Part shown: positions 60,513 to 64,000 of the stretch, piece after piece
Layout: every line of letters begins with the position of its first letter
How positions within the stretch are numbered: position 1 is the first letter of the stretch
NCBI RefSeq assembly: GCF_000467185.1
Contig: NZ_BATM01000009.1
Location: forward strand, 40,941 to 104,940
Reading direction: 5' to 3'
Origin: Vibrio ezurae NBRC 102218
GTDB taxonomy: Bacteria > Pseudomonadota > Gammaproteobacteria > Enterobacterales > Vibrionaceae
Length of the DNA: 64,000 nucleotides
Translations under genes and position numbers: made by a program
Notes under the pieces: generated by a model
The model's input: the letters and a program-made list of their open reading frames with translations, nothing else
What the model was told of the DNA's origin: nothing
The model's database searches: none

Positions 60513-61937
60513 TCAAGCCTGCAATTGACCTGTCACCATTAGATAGATAGAGACAATTGCTAGCACAATCAGGATGCGTTCAATCCATTTATCCGCTGTT
60601 GAATACACTTTCTCACCGGCTTTAATGCGCGCGGCGTGGGTGTAGCGGAAAAAGGGAATACCGATTGTGTACAAGATAGTGGCCATAAGTTGATACTCTA
60701 GACCTGCGGCTGTAATTAACCATGCACAAAACAGTGCAGCAACCGTAGCCAATAAAACATGACCGTTGTTACGTTTTTCTTGACCTAGTGCTTTGTAGTT
60801 CCATGATAGCTTCAATAAATACAAGCAGCTCAGTAGGTAGCAAGGTAGCACCATCACTGAGGCAATGTTAATTGCAGCCAAGTAGACGTTTTCAAACATC
60901 ACAACCAGCAATACACACAGCTGCATGAAAATAGTTGAAATGCGCAATGCAATGATTGGTGCGCCATTGCTATTGGTTCGGCTAAAGAATTTAGGGAACT
61001 CTCCGGTTTTACCTGCTTCATAAGGGACTTCTGCAACCAGCATAGTCCAAGCAATTAATGCCCCAAAAACAGACACCAACACACAAATGTTAACAATGAT
61101 TTGACCAAATGGGCCAATGGCAACTTCAAGTAGCGACGCTGTTGAAGGGTTAGACAATTGCGCCAGTTCTTGCTGAGGAAGAATACCAAACGACAATACG
61201 GCAATGAGAGTGTACATGCTAAGAGCAACTAAAAAGCCAATAAGTGTGGCTTTTTCTACATCGGAACGGTTTCTTGCACGACCGGAAAGTACGACAGCAC
61301 CTTCAATACCGACAAAGCACCATAAGGTCACCATCATTGTACTTTGGATTTGTCCCATGACAGAACCTAAGTGCTGTTGTTGACCCCATACATCGATAGA
61401 CAGTTTTTCTGGCTCGAAGCTGTATAGAATGATGCCAATGATTACCACTAAGCCAAGTAGTTTACCTGCGGTTGAGATGACATTAATGAATGATGAACTG
61501 GCCGCACCTTTTAGCGCAATGCTGTTCATTCCCCACAATAGAGCGGAGCAAAGAATAACCGTTTCAATACCGTGTTGTAATAATACAGGGAAAAACAGAC
61601 CAAGTGAGTCGTTGATCATCACGCAGAGTGCGACATTTCCCATACAACTCATTAGCCAATAGCCCCAAGCGGACTGAAAACCAATGTATTCGCCGAAACC
61701 GTCTTTGGCGTAAGTAAAGATACCTGAGTTTAGGTGGGGCTTGTGTTCAGCTAGCAGTTTGAAGGTTTTCACCAGCAACAGCATACCGAAACCGGTAATC
61801 ACCCACGCAAGAGCGACCGCACCAATTGAGGCTTGTTCCGCCATGTTTTGTGGGATACTGAATATGCCACTTCCAATCATTGAGCCAAATACGATGGCAA
61901 TTAAGCCAATGAGGCCCACTGAATTTGTTTTATTCAT
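60513..61937 (-). CDS. APC-superfamily basic amino-acid antiporter (ArcD-like)
   Basis: 474 residues with about 12 membrane segments. The opening GLIGLIAIVFGSMIGSGIFSIPQNMA (8-33) holds the GSGIF substrate-backbone motif of the basic amino acid/polyamine antiporter family; WCFVGIEGAVVLSGRARNRSDVEKAT (about 206-231) is the second family motif. Members exchange arginine for ornithine, lysine for cadaverine, or histidine for histamine; no decarboxylase or deiminase gene lies near to decide which. The ribosome site is weak. An imperfect palindrome overlaps a possible -10 just upstream. Confidence 0.88.
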   Translation of the reverse strand: MNKTNSVGLIGLIAIVFGSMIGSGIFSIPQNMAEQASIGAVALAWVITGFGMLLLVKTFKLLAEHKPHLNSGIFTYAKDGFGEYIGFQSAWGYWLMSCMGNVALCVMINDSLGLFFPVLLQHGIETVILCSALLWGMNSIALKGAASSSFINVISTAGKLLGLVVIIGIILYSFEPEKLSIDVWGQQQHLGSVMGQIQSTMMVTLWCFVGIEGAVVLSGRARNRSDVEKATLIGFLVALSMYTLIAVLSFGILPQQELAQLSNPSTASLLEVAIGPFGQIIVNICVLVSVFGALIAWTMLVAEVPYEAGKTGEFPKFFSRTNSNGAPIIALRISTIFMQLCVLLVVMFENVYLAAINIASVMVLPCYLLSCLYLLKLSWNYKALGQEKRNNGHVLLATVAALFCAWLITAAGLEYQLMATILYTIGIPFFRYTHAARIKAGEKVYSTADKWIERILIVLAIVSIYLMVTGQLQA

Positions 61938-62325
61938 GTTTATTAAAACCGATTTATCGACCGTATAATACCGTCAAAATGTCTGACTTAAACAGGCTAC
62001 AAATCTTAATAAAAGACTTGATAGAGTTAAGCCGCTCGAAAGGTGCAAAATTATACTGAAGCGCCTATGAATAAGTAGCAGAAATCGAGTCTTATAATTA
62101 AAACTATTATTCCAATGTTGATCGGTAAAGTTGTGAATAATGCGTACAAACGCAATTGGCTGACATTGAACTTGAGTTGTTTTGTGTATATTTGTGGAGA
62201 ATTGTATTTATTGATGAAAAGCAGATGAGACAAGGGTCTTGCTTTGTTATCATGATGTTATGGTTTAAGGGTGATAGGCGATGCAATAGATAATGACCAA
62301 AGAAGTACAACGAACAACATTGTTT
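61938..62325. other. Divergent intergenic region, antiporter and lipase gene
   Basis: About 390 AT-rich bases. Near the antiporter is the dyad described separately; the rest contains A/T runs and short frames on the minus strand (62051-62310) that look non-coding. Confidence 0.5.
61959..61975 (-). promoter_or_regulatory. Operator-like dyad over the antiporter -10
   Basis: GACCGTATAATACCGTC is symmetric as GAC-n-GTA-TAA-TAC-n-GTC with one mismatched pair, and its minus strand contains TATTAT, a possible -10 about 25 bases before the antiporter start codon. A repressor site is suggested, not proven. Confidence 0.35.
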
Positions 62326-63099
62326 ATGAAAAACAAAATCGGCCTAGCACTGCTATCGGCACCGTTATTATTCGGTTGTAGCCAATCAGAATTACCCATC
62401 AACGATAGCAATTATTCAACGCATCAAAAACAGCAAGTTATTATTGTGCATGGCCTTGCGCGCAGTGCCTCTTCAATGGAAAAAATGTCGGACCGAGTAT
62501 CGTCTAGTGGTTATCAAGTATGTGTGGTTGATTATTCTACGTTGGGGCGAGCAGTAGACACAACACTGCATGAAAGTAGTGCGCAAATCGACCAGTGTAT
62601 TGATAAATTTAATCGCGAATTGTCACAAACGAAGGGGAGTAAGGTACATTTTGTTGGCCACTCTCTGGGTGGACTGGTGATCCGTAATTATTTGGCTCAA
62701 AACAATAGCATGACTCATTCACCGCATTTTGGGGAGGTGGTATTTGTCGGAACCCCGAATAAAGGCAGTGATGTCGCAGACTTTTTTTCTAACTTATGGT
62801 TATTACCGTTAGCAGGGGGCACGGCGGCCTCATTAACAACTAGTTCGGAGAGTTTACCTAATTCCTTACCCGAACCTAATTATGCGTTCGGCGTGATTGC
62901 AGGCACAGACAGTTATCCTATTTTGAAGTACATGTTTGATAATTCAAATGATGGCTTAGTGTCGGTGGAGTCGACTCAATTAGAAGGGATGCAGGACTTT
63001 ATCGCGGTGAATATTACTCATGATAGCCTGCGTAGTGATCCACTCGTGACGGACTTAATTGTGAATTACTTAGATCAGCGACGTTTTGCAAGCCAGTAA
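62326..63099 (+). CDS. Lipoprotein alpha/beta hydrolase, lipase-like
   Basis: 257 residues from the ATG at 62326, which opens a lipoprotein signal peptide (lipobox LFGC, Cys18); an in-frame ATG eleven codons earlier (62293) cannot be excluded, and neither has a good ribosome site. VIIVHGLARSASSM (38-51) gives the oxyanion region, GHSLGG (111-116) the nucleophile Ser113, with NDGLVSVES and ITHDSL as candidates for Asp and His. This is the triacylglycerol lipase or esterase fold of membrane-anchored hydrolases. Substrate unknown. Confidence 0.82.
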   Translation: MKNKIGLALLSAPLLFGCSQSELPINDSNYSTHQKQQVIIVHGLARSASSMEKMSDRVSSSGYQVCVVDYSTLGRAVDTTLHESSAQIDQCIDKFNRELSQTKGSKVHFVGHSLGGLVIRNYLAQNNSMTHSPHFGEVVFVGTPNKGSDVADFFSNLWLLPLAGGTAASLTTSSESLPNSLPEPNYAFGVIAGTDSYPILKYMFDNSNDGLVSVESTQLEGMQDFIAVNITHDSLRSDPLVTDLIVNYLDQRRFASQ

Positions 63100-63126
63100 T
63101 CTGATAACGAACCTTTATACCGTCCA

Positions 63127-63159
63127 AATAAAAATGGCCCACCAAAAGTGGTGAGCCAT
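63127..63159 (-). terminator. Rho-independent terminator of the nitroreductase gene
   Basis: Arms 63134-63143 and 63150-63159 pair fully on the minus-strand RNA (with one U-G), followed there by T5. On the plus strand the same position is an A-C mismatch, so it favours the minus-strand gene. Confidence 0.75.
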
Positions 63160-63183
63160 GCGCAAGTAACTGCTTTCAAGTCA

Positions 63184-63840
63184 TTACAGTACTTTCAATA
63201 CGTCTTCTAACGCTAAGCGTGATTTCGGTAGGCTAGCATTGTAGTCTTCTTCTTGATGGTGATAACCCATCGCTAACGCCACATTGCATTCATAGCCGTC
63301 TAGCTCATCTTTGAAGATCTCGCCAATAAGTTCGCTATCTATGCCTTCCATTGTCGTAGAGTCAATGCCCAGTCGAGCGAGCACGTGCAGGGTATTGCCC
63401 AGTGCCAGATAGGTTTGAGATTTCGTCCACTTAGAGTTGTCACCCGTTTCATCAGTATTGAGATCAACAAACGCAAATCCACCAAACGCCGCTTCACGTT
63501 GTTCTTTAGGAGTACGTCCGTCTTCAATTCCTTTATCGACTACTTTGGCGTAATCGTCTCTTGTGTAATGAGGGTTGTGAGCAAATAGAACAATGTGCGA
63601 CGCCGATTTGATATGAGGCTGATTAAACTGAAATTTGTTGGCAAAAGTATCATGCATACGCTGTTTAGCGGCATCGCTTTCGATAACAATAAATTTCCAA
63701 GGTTGGGAGTTGATAGAAGAAGCGGATAAACGAATGGCTTCGTAAATAACATCGAGATCGTCTTGAGAAATACGTTTTGTAGCATCGTAACGTTTAGCGG
63801 TATATCGATTTGCTAAATCGGTAATGATAGCGTGAGTCAT
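63184..63840 (-). CDS. NfsB/FRase I-type NAD(P)H nitroreductase and flavin reductase
   Basis: 218 residues, the same length as Vibrio (Aliivibrio) fischeri FRase I, and very like it by eye: LSASSINSQPWKFIVIESDAAKQR-type N-terminal FMN region (about 38-60), QPHIKSASHIVLFAH, and C-terminal GYECNVALAMGYHHQEEDYNASLPKSR. These dimeric FMN enzymes reduce flavins, nitroaromatics and quinones; in luminous species FRase I supplies FMNH2 to luciferase. No lux genes are in the window. AAGGA precedes the ATG. Confidence 0.93.
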   Translation of the reverse strand: MTHAIITDLANRYTAKRYDATKRISQDDLDVIYEAIRLSASSINSQPWKFIVIESDAAKQRMHDTFANKFQFNQPHIKSASHIVLFAHNPHYTRDDYAKVVDKGIEDGRTPKEQREAAFGGFAFVDLNTDETGDNSKWTKSQTYLALGNTLHVLARLGIDSTTMEGIDSELIGEIFKDELDGYECNVALAMGYHHQEEDYNASLPKSRLALEDVLKVL

Positions 63841-64000
63841 GATAAATCCTTATACAGTGTTGCCACTCGCAGAGGGTGGCTTGTTAGCGATGTTGTTCAA
63901 GTCCATGTTAGGTTACGTGAATAGACTTTTTGAATAAAGAACCTTTTCGGCAATACACTTTCAAATTAAATTAGAAAATCGAGTTATACCCATCGCACTC

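Noticed and set aside
62051..62310. Two short minus-strand frames upstream of the lipase gene
   Set aside because: AT-rich, overlapping each other, no ribosome site and no protein-like composition.

Overview
The window reads as chromosomal DNA of a Vibrio-type gammaproteobacterium (Vibrionaceae). Support comes from a porin of the OmpU/OmpT type next to dinG, CsiV, a DUF1887 protein close to Vibrio cholerae VC1899 (recalled from memory), a flavin reductase of the Vibrio FRase I type, a monomeric isocitrate dehydrogenase at the rluE locus, and the lolCDE, msbA-lpxK-kdsB and hinT-lpoB-ycfP-ndh gene orders. The species cannot be fixed from sequence alone. No rRNA, tRNA, CRISPR array, insertion sequence, phage or integron was seen. 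Nearly every base belongs to a recognisable gene, and most convergent gene pairs share a hairpin terminator.

Layout. 1-5.4 kb: a 5'-truncated M48 protease, a DUF481 barrel / HlyD adaptor / DUF2955 efflux cluster, and a CBS-domain protein. 5.6-8.2 kb: uridine phosphorylase with a CRP box, a stand-alone Card1/Can2-like CARF nuclease, and HinT. 8.2-14.2 kb: three consecutive lipoproteins (COG3014, YcfL, LpoB), YcfP, NADH dehydrogenase II with an FNR box over its start region, and an orphan amidohydrolase. 14.3-28.7 kb: CsiV, Mfd, LolC-LolD-LolE, a DUF2062 protein, ComEC, MsbA, LpxK, a Trm112-like protein and KdsB, largely an envelope-biogenesis block. 28.8-34.6 kb: the SpoVR / DUF444 / PrkA stress cluster with a divergent MipA/OmpV protein.

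34.7-41.6 kb: an anaerobic-fermentation block with YfbU, PflA, an inserted LpxR lipid A deacylase, PflB, and a DUF3360 membrane protein whose upstream region has a well placed FNR box. 42.2-45.5 kb: a basic-amino-acid-type ABC importer. 45.5-50 kb: XthA, then a dinG-TSUP-priC-rsmS operon. 50.5-51.5 kb: the porin with a long upstream region containing a CRP-like box. 51.8-60.4 kb: glycogen synthase, purB (with a PurR operator), hflD, mnmA, a small unknown protein, rluE and monomeric IDH. 60.5-64 kb: an APC-family antiporter, a lipoprotein lipase-like hydrolase and an NfsB/FRase I nitroreductase.

How it fits together. Much of the window serves the envelope: lipoprotein release (LolCDE), lipid A flipping, phosphorylation and editing (MsbA, LpxK, KdsB, LpxR), and peptidoglycan synthase activation (LpoB, CsiV). 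A second theme is the switch between respiration and fermentation (ndh, pfl, DUF3360), for which the visible FNR boxes give a simple logic. The points most worth a second look are the solo CARF nuclease beside hinT with no CRISPR in sight, the FNR-linked DUF3360 transporter-like protein upstream of pflB, and the lpxR gene separating pflB from its activase.
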